The position numbers and the translations under genes were made by a program. Under the pieces are notes generated by a model. That model had not been told where the DNA came from. It saw only the letters and a program-made list of their open reading frames with translations, and did not search any database. DNA of 11,152 bases from an uncultured Frankineae bacterium (GTDB lineage: Bacteria; Actinomycetota; Actinomycetes; Mycobacteriales; SCTD01): NCBI GenBank assembly GCA_902805805.1, contig CADCUE010000126.1, positions 1-11,152 of the forward strand, given 5' to 3'. Numbering within the stretch: the first letter of the stretch is position 1; the number at the start of each line of letters is the position of its first letter. Of this stretch, positions 5,691 to 11,152 are shown in pieces.

Positions 5691-7498
5691 CCGCCGTACG
5701 CCCCCGCGCCCGTGTCCGCGCCCCTGAGCTGACCGGATCCGGTGGCTGGATCGGCACGGGCGGCAAGGACCTGCGCCTGGCCGACCTGCGGGGCCGCATC
5801 GTCGTGCTCGACTTCTGGACCTTCTGCTGCGTCAACTGCCTGCACGTGCTGGACGAGCTGCGCCCGCTCGAGCGGCGCTTCTCCGACGTGCTGGACGTGA
5901 TCGGCGTGCACTCCCCGAAGTTCGCCCACGAGGCGGAGCACGAGGCCGTCCTGGCGGCCGTCGAGCGCTACGAGGTGCACCACCCCGTGCTGGACGACCC
6001 CGAGCTGTCCACGTGGTCGCAGTACGCCGTGCGCGCGTGGCCGACCCTGTGCGTCGTGGACCCCGAGGGCTACCTCGTGCACGTCGCGTCCGGCGAGGGC
6101 CACGGCGAGGGGCTGGCGCGCCTCGTCGAGCAGCTCGTCGTCGAGCACGAGGCCAAGGGCACGCTGCGCCGTCGAGGAGCGGCGTACGTCCCGCCCCCGC
6201 CGCGGGACTCGGCACTGCGCTTCCCCGGCAAGGTGGCTCTGCTGCCCGACGGCACGCTGCTGGTCAGCGACAGCGCGCACCACCAGCTGGTGCGGATGGC
6301 CGCCGACGGGGAGCGCGAGCTGGCGCGCTACGGCACGGGTGAGCGGGGCCTGGTCGACGGCGACCGGCCGCGCTTCGCCGAGCCGCAGGGCGTCGCCGTC
6401 CTCGCCTCGGGTGAGGTCCTGGTCGCCGACACCGCCAACCACGTGGTCCGGCGTCTCGACCTCGACACCGGAGCGGCGGTCACCGTGGCCGGCACGGGGC
6501 GGGTGTGGCGTCCGGGCGACCCGACGTCCGGTCCCGCGCGCGAGGTGAGCCTGTCGACGCCGTGGGACCTCGCCGAGCACGACGGCGAGGTGGTGCTGGC
6601 CATGGCGGGCACGCACCAGCTGTGGGCGCTGTCGCGGGACGCCGACGCCCGGCTGCGGGTCATCGCGGGCACGACGGGCGAGGGGCTGCGCGACGGGGAG
6701 GCGACCGCGGCGTACCTGGCGCAGCCCAGCGGCGTGGTCTCGGACGGGGAGCGGCTGTGGTTCGCCGATGCCGAGACCAGTGCCCTGCGCTGGTACCGCG
6801 GCACGTCGGACGGTCGCGGCGAGGTGGGGACCGCCGTCGGCACCGGGTTGTTCGACTTCGGTCACGTCGACGGTCCGGCGAGCGCGGCGCTGCTGCAGCA
6901 CCCCCTCGGCGTGGCGCTGCTGCCCGACCGCAGTCTCGCGGTCTGCGACACCTACAACGGCGCGGTGCGGCGCTACGACCCGGTGACCGGCGAGGTGTCC
7001 ACGCTCGCGACCGGGGTCGCCGAGCCCAGCGGCGCCGTCACGGTCGACGGCGAGCTCGTCGTCGTGGCGAGCGCCGCGCACCGCCTCGAGCGGCCCGTGG
7101 CGCCGGGTGCGATGGCGAGGGTCAGCGGGGCCGCGCAGTCCACCCGGCGGCCGGTCGCGGAGCTGCGGTCCGGACCCGTCGCGCTCGAGGTGGTCTTCGA
7201 GCCGCCGCCCGGCCAGCACCTCGACGAGCGCGACGGCCCGGCCACCCGGCTCGTCGTGACCGCCTCACCGCCCGAGCTGCTGCGCGACGGTGGCGGCGCC
7301 GGCAGCGGTCTCGTGCGCCGCCTGGTGCTCCAGGGCGGGGAGGGCGTGCTGCACGTCGCGGCGACGGCCGCGTCGTGCGACGAGGGCGTGGAGCACCCGG
7401 CGTGCCACATCACCCAGCAGGACTGGGGGATCCCGGTGCGTCTCGTCGCCGGTGCTGCCGACCGCCTGGGCCTGGTGCTGCGCGGTCCGGCCGCCTGA
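5687..7498 (+). CDS. NHLRC2-like protein: thioredoxin-fold domain plus NHL beta-propeller
   Basis: The product is 603 residues. Residues about 15-160 form a thioredoxin/TlpA-like domain with DFWTFCCVNCLHVLDEL (redox motif Cys48-Val-Asn-Cys51, preceded by Cys47) and a WPT cis-proline at 118-120. Residues about 180-480 form an NHL beta-propeller, with blades marked by LLVSDSAHHQLVRM, VLVADTANHVVRRLDL, WFADAETSALRWY and LAVCDTYNGAVRRYDP. The segments CCVNC, GVHSPKF, WPTL, GEGH, FPGKV, PQGVAV and MAGTHQ(L/I)WAL closely follow vertebrate NHLRC2 as I remember it. A C-terminal beta-rich domain (about 500-603) carries a second cysteine pair, Cys564 and Cys573, in CDEGVEHPACHITQQDWGIPV. No signal peptide is visible, so it is probably cytoplasmic. 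The ATG start overlaps the antiporter stop (ATGA). A thiol-disulfide role is inferred from the CxxC; the substrate is unknown. Confidence 0.9.
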   Translation: MTAVRPRARVRAPELTGSGGWIGTGGKDLRLADLRGRIVVLDFWTFCCVNCLHVLDELRPLERRFSDVLDVIGVHSPKFAHEAEHEAVLAAVERYEVHHPVLDDPELSTWSQYAVRAWPTLCVVDPEGYLVHVASGEGHGEGLARLVEQLVVEHEAKGTLRRRGAAYVPPPPRDSALRFPGKVALLPDGTLLVSDSAHHQLVRMAADGERELARYGTGERGLVDGDRPRFAEPQGVAVLASGEVLVADTANHVVRRLDLDTGAAVTVAGTGRVWRPGDPTSGPAREVSLSTPWDLAEHDGEVVLAMAGTHQLWALSRDADARLRVIAGTTGEGLRDGEATAAYLAQPSGVVSDGERLWFADAETSALRWYRGTSDGRGEVGTAVGTGLFDFGHVDGPASAALLQHPLGVALLPDRSLAVCDTYNGAVRRYDPVTGEVSTLATGVAEPSGAVTVDGELVVVASAAHRLERPVAPGAMARVSGAAQSTRRPVAELRSGPVALEVVFEPPPGQHLDERDGPATRLVVTASPPELLRDGGGAGSGLVRRLVLQGGEGVLHVAATAASCDEGVEHPACHITQQDWGIPVRLVAGAADRLGLVLRGPAA

Positions 7499-7516
7499 CC
7501 GGCCCGGAACGGCGAA

Positions 7517-7545
7517 GAGCCCGTCCCCTGGGCGGGGACGGGCTC
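7517..7545. terminator. Bidirectional terminator between convergent genes
   Basis: GAGCCCGTCCCC (7517-7528) and GGGGACGGGCTC (7534-7545) form a perfect 12-bp stem with a 5-base loop. It lies 18 bases after the NHLRC2-like gene and 14 bases beyond the end of the convergent DUF6458 gene, so it can end transcripts from both sides. The minus-strand side is followed by a few T residues (TTCG); the plus side has none. Confidence 0.85.
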
Positions 7546-7559
7546 GGGCACGCCCTGCG

Positions 7560-7781
7560 CTAGTAGACGTCGCGGTCGCGCGTGACGACCCGCTCCTCGG
7601 CGACCCCCACCGTGCGGTCCCGCCGCCCGAAGACCAGCATGGTGAGCACCAGTCCGAGGGCGCCGCAGATCATGAGGATGATCCCGATGACCTGGATGTC
7701 GAGGCCGTTGATGGAGGTCTCCACCGCGAAGGCCAGGATCGCTCCGATGGCGAGCAGGGTGATGCTGGCGCCGATGCCCAT
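7560..7781 (-). CDS. DUF6458 family small membrane protein
   Basis: A 73-residue protein with two predicted membrane helices, about residues 3-20 (IGASITLLAIGAILAFAV) and 29-51 (IQVIGIILMICGALGLVLTM plus LVF). They are joined by a short turn, ETSINGLD, and followed by a charged tail (GRRDRTVGVAEERVVTRDRDVY). The start MGIG, the SINGLD turn and the VxEExVVxxR tail are what I know from the actinobacterial DUF6458 family, whose function is unknown. The ATG at 7781 has a textbook AGGAGG (7786-7791 on the complement) at 4-base spacing, which rules out the longer frame starting at 7826. A weak -10-like TAGATC lies at 7827-7832 on the complement, so it may have its own promoter downstream of the propeller gene. 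Both tail and termini are probably cytoplasmic. Confidence 0.88.
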   Translation of the reverse strand: MGIGASITLLAIGAILAFAVETSINGLDIQVIGIILMICGALGLVLTMLVFGRRDRTVGVAEERVVTRDRDVY

Positions 7782-7866
7782 GGTTCCTCCTGGATCGTGC
7801 GGCCGTCCGCGTGCCGCCTCACGCATGATCTACCCGTCGCGGCAGGAGCGACACTCCGCCGTGCGG

Positions 7867-7886
7867 GTGAGCGGGGCCCGGCTCAC
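7867..7886 (-). terminator. Hairpin at the end of the secreted propeller gene
   Basis: On the minus strand GTGAGC (7886-7881) pairs with GCTCAC (7872-7867) around an 8-base GC-rich loop. The stem starts in the stop codon of the propeller gene, and no T-tract follows. It is a plausible but short terminator separating that gene from the DUF6458 gene. Confidence 0.4.
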
Positions 7887-8797
7887 GGCCGGTCGATGCG
7901 GACGACCTCCGTCGCAGCGGTGGCCGGGGCCCCGAACTGGCCGTTGACGACCAGCAGGTCGCCGGCCACCAGGGCAGCCGTCGTGGGCACGTCGAAGTCG
8001 GGGTCGGTGATCTCCTCGACGAACGACGCGGTCCCTGCTGCCCGGTCGAGGCGGAGCACCACCACGGAGCTGCGGCCGAAGCCCCGCACGACGTAGAGCC
8101 GGTCGCCGCGCAGGACCAGGCCGTCGCCCCCGGTGAGCCGCGCGCCGGTGACCTCCACCGCGTCGGCCACGCCGGTGGCCGGGTCGATGACGTACAGGAC
8201 GCCGCCGCTCACGGCGATCAGGTCCCCGCCGGGCAGCACGCGGATGCCGTTCAGGCCGAAGCCGGCCGGCTGCACGTAGTCCCCGGTGATCGGCAGCGCC
8301 CGCACGGCGTCGTCGGAGGGCAGGCTGCCGGCGCGGCCGAGCGGCACGACGAAGACCTGGGCGCCGGCGGAGTCGGTCACGTAGACGGCCGTGCGCGTGA
8401 CGGCGACGTCGTTGAGGAAGCCACCTGCGGTGTCGGCCGAGAAGACCTCCTCGCCGGTGCGGGCGTCGTAGGCCGTGACGGTGCCGGTGCGGCCGCCGGC
8501 CACCCACACGCGGGAGGTCGCCGCGTCGTGGAGCAGCCCGACGGCGACGTCGCCGGGGCGTCCGGGGACGAGCGTGCGCAGGCTGCCGTCGCGCACGTCG
8601 CCGACGTAGACCGCGCCGTCGGCGCGCGAGCCGGCGAAGAAGGTCGTCCCCGGTCCGGCGCTGATGCCCTCGGGGCTCGAGCCGGTGACCAGCGGGAGGG
8701 TGTCCGGCCGGTCCGCGGCGGCGACCGGTGAGAGCGGCGAGAGGGCGAGCGCCAGGGCGGTGGCGGCGACGCCGAGAGTGGACGGGGTACGGGACAC
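7883..8797 (-). CDS. Exported SMP-30/gluconolactonase-like beta-propeller protein
   Basis: The product is 304 residues. Residues 1-28 look like a Sec signal peptide: MSRTPSTLG, a hydrophobic Ala/Leu core, then SPVAAA with cleavage near 28/29, before DRPDTLPLVTG. The mature part is a repetitive beta-propeller with GSSPEGISAGPGTTFFAGSR, GDVRDGSLRTLVPG, DVAVGLLHD, FLNDVAVTRTAVYVTDS, GFGLNGIRVLPGG, LTGGDGLVLRGDRLYVV and a final ITDPDFDVPTTAALVAGDLL. This is the SMP-30/gluconolactonase/LRE-like family common in actinomycetes, sometimes labelled superoxide dismutase without clear support. Hydrolase activity is not shown by sequence. The GTG start at 8797 is preceded by GGAGG (8803-8807 on the complement) at a 5-base spacing. 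The frame continues upstream to 9076 inside fadE5 but that part is not protein-like. It lies 80 bases after fadE5 on the same strand and may be co-transcribed. Confidence 0.85.
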   Translation of the reverse strand: MSRTPSTLGVAATALALALSPLSPVAAADRPDTLPLVTGSSPEGISAGPGTTFFAGSRADGAVYVGDVRDGSLRTLVPGRPGDVAVGLLHDAATSRVWVAGGRTGTVTAYDARTGEEVFSADTAGGFLNDVAVTRTAVYVTDSAGAQVFVVPLGRAGSLPSDDAVRALPITGDYVQPAGFGLNGIRVLPGGDLIAVSGGVLYVIDPATGVADAVEVTGARLTGGDGLVLRGDRLYVVRGFGRSSVVVLRLDRAAGTASFVEEITDPDFDVPTTAALVAGDLLVVNGQFGAPATAATEVVRIDRP

Positions 8798-8851
8798 GAC
8801 GGCCTCCGGGACAGGGGAGAGAAGGACTCGCCCTGACCGTCGCAGGCAGTC

Positions 8852-8865
8852 GTTGCACCCGCAAC
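8852..8865 (-). terminator. Short hairpin after fadE5
   Basis: GTTGC (8852-8856) and GCAAC (8861-8865) form a perfect 5-bp stem with a 4-base loop, 12 bases beyond the fadE5 stop. It is short and has no T-tract, so it may attenuate or do nothing. Confidence 0.22.
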
Positions 8866-8877
8866 TCGTGGACCGCC

Positions 8878-10713
8878 CTAGAAGGCCGCCTCGTCGAGCT
8901 GCATGAGGGACAGGTCGGTCGCCTGCGTCACGGCCAGGCGGGCGGACAGCTCGGGCAGGACGGAGGCGGCGAACCAGCGGGCCGCGGCGACCTTGCCCTC
9001 GTAGAAGGCGCGGTCGCGGGCCGGAGCGGTCGGGAGCCGGTCGAGGGCCACGGCGGCCTGGCGCAGCAGGAGCCACGCGACGACGAGGTCGCCGCAGCTC
9101 ATGAGCAGCCGCGTGGTGCTCAGGCCCACCTTGTAGACGGCCTCGGGCTGCTCCGCGGACGCCATGAGCTCCGCGACCAGGTGGCCGTTCATCGCCTGGA
9201 CGTCCTCGAGCCCCCGGGCCAGCAGCTCGCGCTCGCGCCCCAGGGCGTCGTCCGGCTCGGCCTTGGTGAACTCCTGGATGTCACCGAGCAGCGTGGCCAG
9301 AGCGGTCCCGCGGTCCCGCACGATCTTGCGGAAGAAGAAGTCCATGCCCTGGATCGAGGTCGTGCCCTCGTACAGCGTGTCGATCTTCGAGTCGCGGATG
9401 TACTGCTCGATCGGGTAGTCCTGCGTGAAGCCCGATCCGCCGAGCACCTGCAGCGACGTGGCGAGCAGCTCGTAGGCCTTCTCCGAGCCGTAGCCCTTCA
9501 CCAGGGGCAGCAGCAGGTCGTTGACCCGCACCGCCAGCTCGTCGACCTCGCCCTCGTGCCTCGACAGCTCGACCCGGTCCTGCTGCGAGGCGGTGTAGAG
9601 CAGCAGCGCGCGCAGCCCTTCCGCCCACGCCTTCTGGCGCATGAGCATCAGGCGCACGTCGGGGTGGTGCGTGATGGTCACGCGCGGCGCGGTCTTGTCC
9701 GTCATCCGCGTCAGGTCGGGGCCCTGGACGCGGGTCTTCGCGAACTCGAGCGCGTTGAGGTAGCCGGTCGACAGCGTCGAGATGGCCTTGGCGCCGACGA
9801 ACATCCGCGCGTTCTCGATGACCTGGAACATCTGCGCGATGCCGTCGTGCACACCGCCCACGAGCGTGCCGACCGCCGGCTCCTTCTCGCCGAGAGTGAC
9901 CTCGCAGGTCGTGGAGACCTTGAGCCCCATCTTCTTCTCCACCCCGGTGACGACCACGCCGTTGCGGTCGCCGAGCCGGCCGGTCTCGAGGTCCACGTGG
10001 TGCTTGGAGACGAGGAACAGCGACAGCCCCTTGGTGCCCGGGCCGCCGGCGCCCTCGACTCCGACGGGGCGGGCGAGCACCAGGTGGAAGATGTTCTCCG
10101 GCCAGTCCCACTCGGCGGAGGTGATGAAGCGCTTCACGCCGCGCAGGTGCCAGGTGCCGTCGGGCTGCAGGTGGGCGGTGGTCCGGCCGGCGCCGACGTC
10201 GGACCCGGCGTCGGGCTCGGTCAGCACCATGGTGCCGCCCCACTGCCGCTCGATCGCCAGCTCGGCGAAGCGCTTCTGCTCCGCCGTGCCGTTGCGGTGC
10301 AGGATGGCGGCGAACCCGGCCCCGGAGCCGAACATGTAGACGGCCGGGTTGGCCCCCAGGACGAGCTCGGCGACCGCCCAGCGCAGGGTGGGTGGCGCCC
10401 CGATCCCGCCGAGCGACTCCGGCAGGTCGATGCGGTCCCAGCCGCCGTCGGCGTACGCGGAGTAGCTCTTGAGGAAGCTCGCCGGCAGCGCCACCGTGCC
10501 GGTGGCCTCGTCGAAGACCGGGGGGTGGCGGTCGGCGTCCGCGAAGCTGGCCGCGAGGTCGTGCGTGGCCAGCCGCTCGACCTCCCGGAGCACGTCCCGG
10601 GCGCTGTCCACGTCGAGCTGTGCGAAGGGCCCGGTGCCCAGGGTCCGGTCGGCGCCGAGCACCTCGAACAGGTTGAACTCGAGATCGCGCAGGTTGCTCT
10701 TGTAGTGGCCCAT
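8878..10713 (-). CDS. fadE5: FadE5-type long-chain acyl-CoA dehydrogenase
   Basis: This FAD enzyme should introduce the 2,3-trans double bond into acyl-CoAs, the first step of beta-oxidation. The product is 611 residues, the length I recall for M. tuberculosis FadE5, and it follows that protein closely from the N-terminus (HYKSN-RD-FNLFEV) onward. FAD/substrate-binding signatures are visible: [17 protein letters not shown] from residue 162, [30 protein letters not shown], and [20 protein letters not shown]. The catalytic base is predicted as Glu449 in [16 protein letters not shown]-terminal extension of about 130 residues beyond the standard domain ends in [12 protein letters not shown], as in long FadE enzymes. 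The ATG at 10713 begins the conserved N-terminus. The nearest ribosome-binding candidate, GAGGGAG, is about 12 bases upstream and thus weak. The electron acceptor would be ETF, not encoded here. Upstream lies a double operator-like repeat at 10754-10793. Confidence 0.93.
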   Translation of the reverse strand: MGHYKSNLRDLEFNLFEVLGADRTLGTGPFAQLDVDSARDVLREVERLATHDLAASFADADRHPPVFDEATGTVALPASFLKSYSAYADGGWDRIDLPESLGGIGAPPTLRWAVAELVLGANPAVYMFGSGAGFAAILHRNGTAEQKRFAELAIERQWGGTMVLTEPDAGSDVGAGRTTAHLQPDGTWHLRGVKRFITSAEWDWPENIFHLVLARPVGVEGAGGPGTKGLSLFLVSKHHVDLETGRLGDRNGVVVTGVEKKMGLKVSTTCEVTLGEKEPAVGTLVGGVHDGIAQMFQVIENARMFVGAKAISTLSTGYLNALEFAKTRVQGPDLTRMTDKTAPRVTITHHPDVRLMLMRQKAWAEGLRALLLYTASQQDRVELSRHEGEVDELAVRVNDLLLPLVKGYGSEKAYELLATSLQVLGGSGFTQDYPIEQYIRDSKIDTLYEGTTSIQGMDFFFRKIVRDRGTALATLLGDIQEFTKAEPDDALGRERELLARGLEDVQAMNGHLVAELMASAEQPEAVYKVGLSTTRLLMSCGDLVVAWLLLRQAAVALDRLPTAPARDRAFYEGKVAAARWFAASVLPELSARLAVTQATDLSLMQLDEAAF

Positions 10714-10753
10714 GGATCGGGACGCTCCCTCGTACGCCTGCCGGGACAGGCCG

Positions 10754-10793
10754 GTTACTTCCCGGTAGCCCCAGGATGCTACTGACCGGTAAC
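10754..10793. promoter_or_regulatory. Paired operator-like repeats in the fadE5 promoter
   Basis: Two 16-bp direct repeats, GTTACTTCCCGGTAGC (10754-10769) and GCTACTGACCGGTAAC (10778-10793), match at 12 of 16 positions with starts 24 bp apart. Each contains TAC-N6-GTA, a partial palindrome. Together they also form a 40-bp dyad centred at 10773/10774: GTTAC pairs with GTAAC at the ends and GTAGC with GCTAC inside. They lie 41-80 bases upstream of the fadE5 start. On the minus strand a weak -35-like TTGCCA (10801-10796) and -10-like CATCCT (10778-10773) with 17-base spacing overlap the repeats, suggesting repression by promoter occlusion. A TetR-type regulator of fatty-acid degradation is the likely binder; this is inference from pattern and context. 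Confidence 0.6.
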
Positions 10794-10829
10794 TCTGGCA
10801 AGCACCCGGACGGGCGAGCGCGCCGCGGC

Positions 10830-10843
10830 GAGCGGCAACGCTC
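10830..10843 (-). terminator. Small hairpin at the end of the transketolase-like gene
   Basis: On the minus strand GAGCG (10843-10839) and CGCTC (10834-10830) form a 5-bp stem with a TTGC loop that begins in the stop codon region. It is followed by GC-rich sequence rather than T residues. It is a weak terminator candidate between this gene and fadE5. Confidence 0.22.
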
Positions 10844-11152
10844 AGACGTCGACCAGGTCGAGGGCGGCCTCGACGACGGAGCGGGCGTCGAGGCCGTGGT
10901 GGCGGTGGACGTCAGCCAGGCTGCCGGCCTGGCCGAGCTCCTGCACGCCGAGGCAGGTGATCGCCGCTCCGGAGAGGGTGCCGAGGAACGCCAGGGTGTG
11001 CGGCGCTCCGTCGAGCAGCGTCACGATCGGCACGCCGGCGGGCAGCAGCCGGTCGAGCACCGTCTCGTCGACGCCGTGCGCAGAGCCGCGGAGCAGCCCG
11101 CGGCGTGACTGGGCGGCTCGCCAGAGCCGGTCGGCGCTGGTGATCACGGCGA
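10842..11152 (-). CDS. Transketolase-family protein (AceE-like), C-terminal end, partial
   Basis: Only about 102 C-terminal residues are visible and the frame runs open off the right edge; no start is in the window. The segments [65 protein letters not shown] match the C-terminal transketolase domain seen in homodimeric pyruvate dehydrogenase E1 (AceE) and its unnamed actinobacterial paralogues. The LDG-PHTLAFL and GQ-GSL-D-YRHHGID elements are familiar from these proteins, and here the Tyr is His. The C-terminal domain does not hold the thiamine site, so activity and substrate cannot be judged. It is upstream of fadE5 on the same strand, 128 bases away, with operator-like repeats in the gap, so fadE5 probably has its own promoter. 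Confidence 0.7.
   Translation of the reverse strand, partial: AVITSADRLWRAAQSRRGLLRGSAHGVDETVLDRLLPAGVPIVTLLDGAPHTLAFLGTLSGAAITCLGVQELGQAGSLADVHRHHGLDARSVVEAALDLVDV

Noticed and set aside
8728..10785. 685-codon plus-strand frame opposite fadE5
   Set aside because: Antisense shadow with no family resemblance; it also crosses the fadE5 control region and the neighbouring gene boundary.
9281..10801. 506-codon minus-strand frame overlapping fadE5 in another register
   Set aside because: Arg/Ala/Gly/Pro-rich shadow of fadE5; the FadE5 frame carries all conserved motifs.
1..11152. CRISPR arrays, tRNA or rRNA genes, insertion sequences, prophage or defence genes
   Set aside because: I looked for spaced identical repeats, cloverleaf-like segments with a TTCGANNC arm, transposase motifs and terminal repeats and saw none; the gene content is ordinary chromosomal metabolism.

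Overview
The window is very GC-rich DNA (roughly 70% or more by eye) with strong third-position GC bias, GTG starts, overlapping stop/start codons and few AT-rich promoters. The gene content is a bkdABC-type 2-oxoacid dehydrogenase cluster, a FadE5-type acyl-CoA dehydrogenase, a DUF6458 membrane peptide and a secreted beta-propeller of a kind common in actinomycetes. Together these point to a high-GC actinomycete (Actinomycetota). I cannot fix the genus from sequence alone.

Left half, plus strand: bases 1-403 hold no convincing gene, but carry a 4 x 15 bp degenerate tandem repeat and a possible operator. Next come E1-alpha, E1-beta and E2 of a 2-oxoacid dehydrogenase complex (404-3967), tightly coupled (1 base shared, then a 16-base gap). 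No E3 (lipoamide dehydrogenase) is present, so E3 must be supplied from elsewhere. A short structured intergenic region follows, then a 44-residue basic protein with a good ribosome binding site (4130-4264) and a strong GC-rich hairpin (4287-4323). A second plus-strand pair is a cation:proton antiporter of the NhaP/CPA1 type (4383-5690) and an NHLRC2-like protein with a thioredoxin-fold domain followed by an NHL beta-propeller (5687-7498). They share four bases (ATGA), so their translation is probably coupled.

A perfect 12-bp-stem hairpin (7517-7545) separates this pair from the minus-strand genes, which it meets head-on. Read in their own direction, the minus-strand genes are: the C-terminal end of a transketolase-family, AceE-like protein running off the right edge (10842-11152); a FadE5-type long-chain acyl-CoA dehydrogenase (8878-10713); an exported SMP-30-like beta-propeller protein (7883-8797); and a two-helix DUF6458 membrane peptide (7560-7781).

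The overall theme is acyl-CoA metabolism. The left complex is expected to make branched-chain acyl-CoAs or acetyl-CoA from 2-oxoacids, and the right-hand dehydrogenase starts beta-oxidation. The clearest regulatory signal is upstream of fadE5: two 16-bp operator-like direct repeats that together form a 40-bp dyad, as expected for a TetR-type regulator of fatty-acid degradation. I see no mobile element, CRISPR array, tRNA, rRNA or defence system. The points most worth a second look are the antiporter/NHLRC2-like pair, the fadE5 double operator, the conserved-looking motif in the E2 linker, the small basic protein, and the tandem repeat upstream of the dehydrogenase operon.
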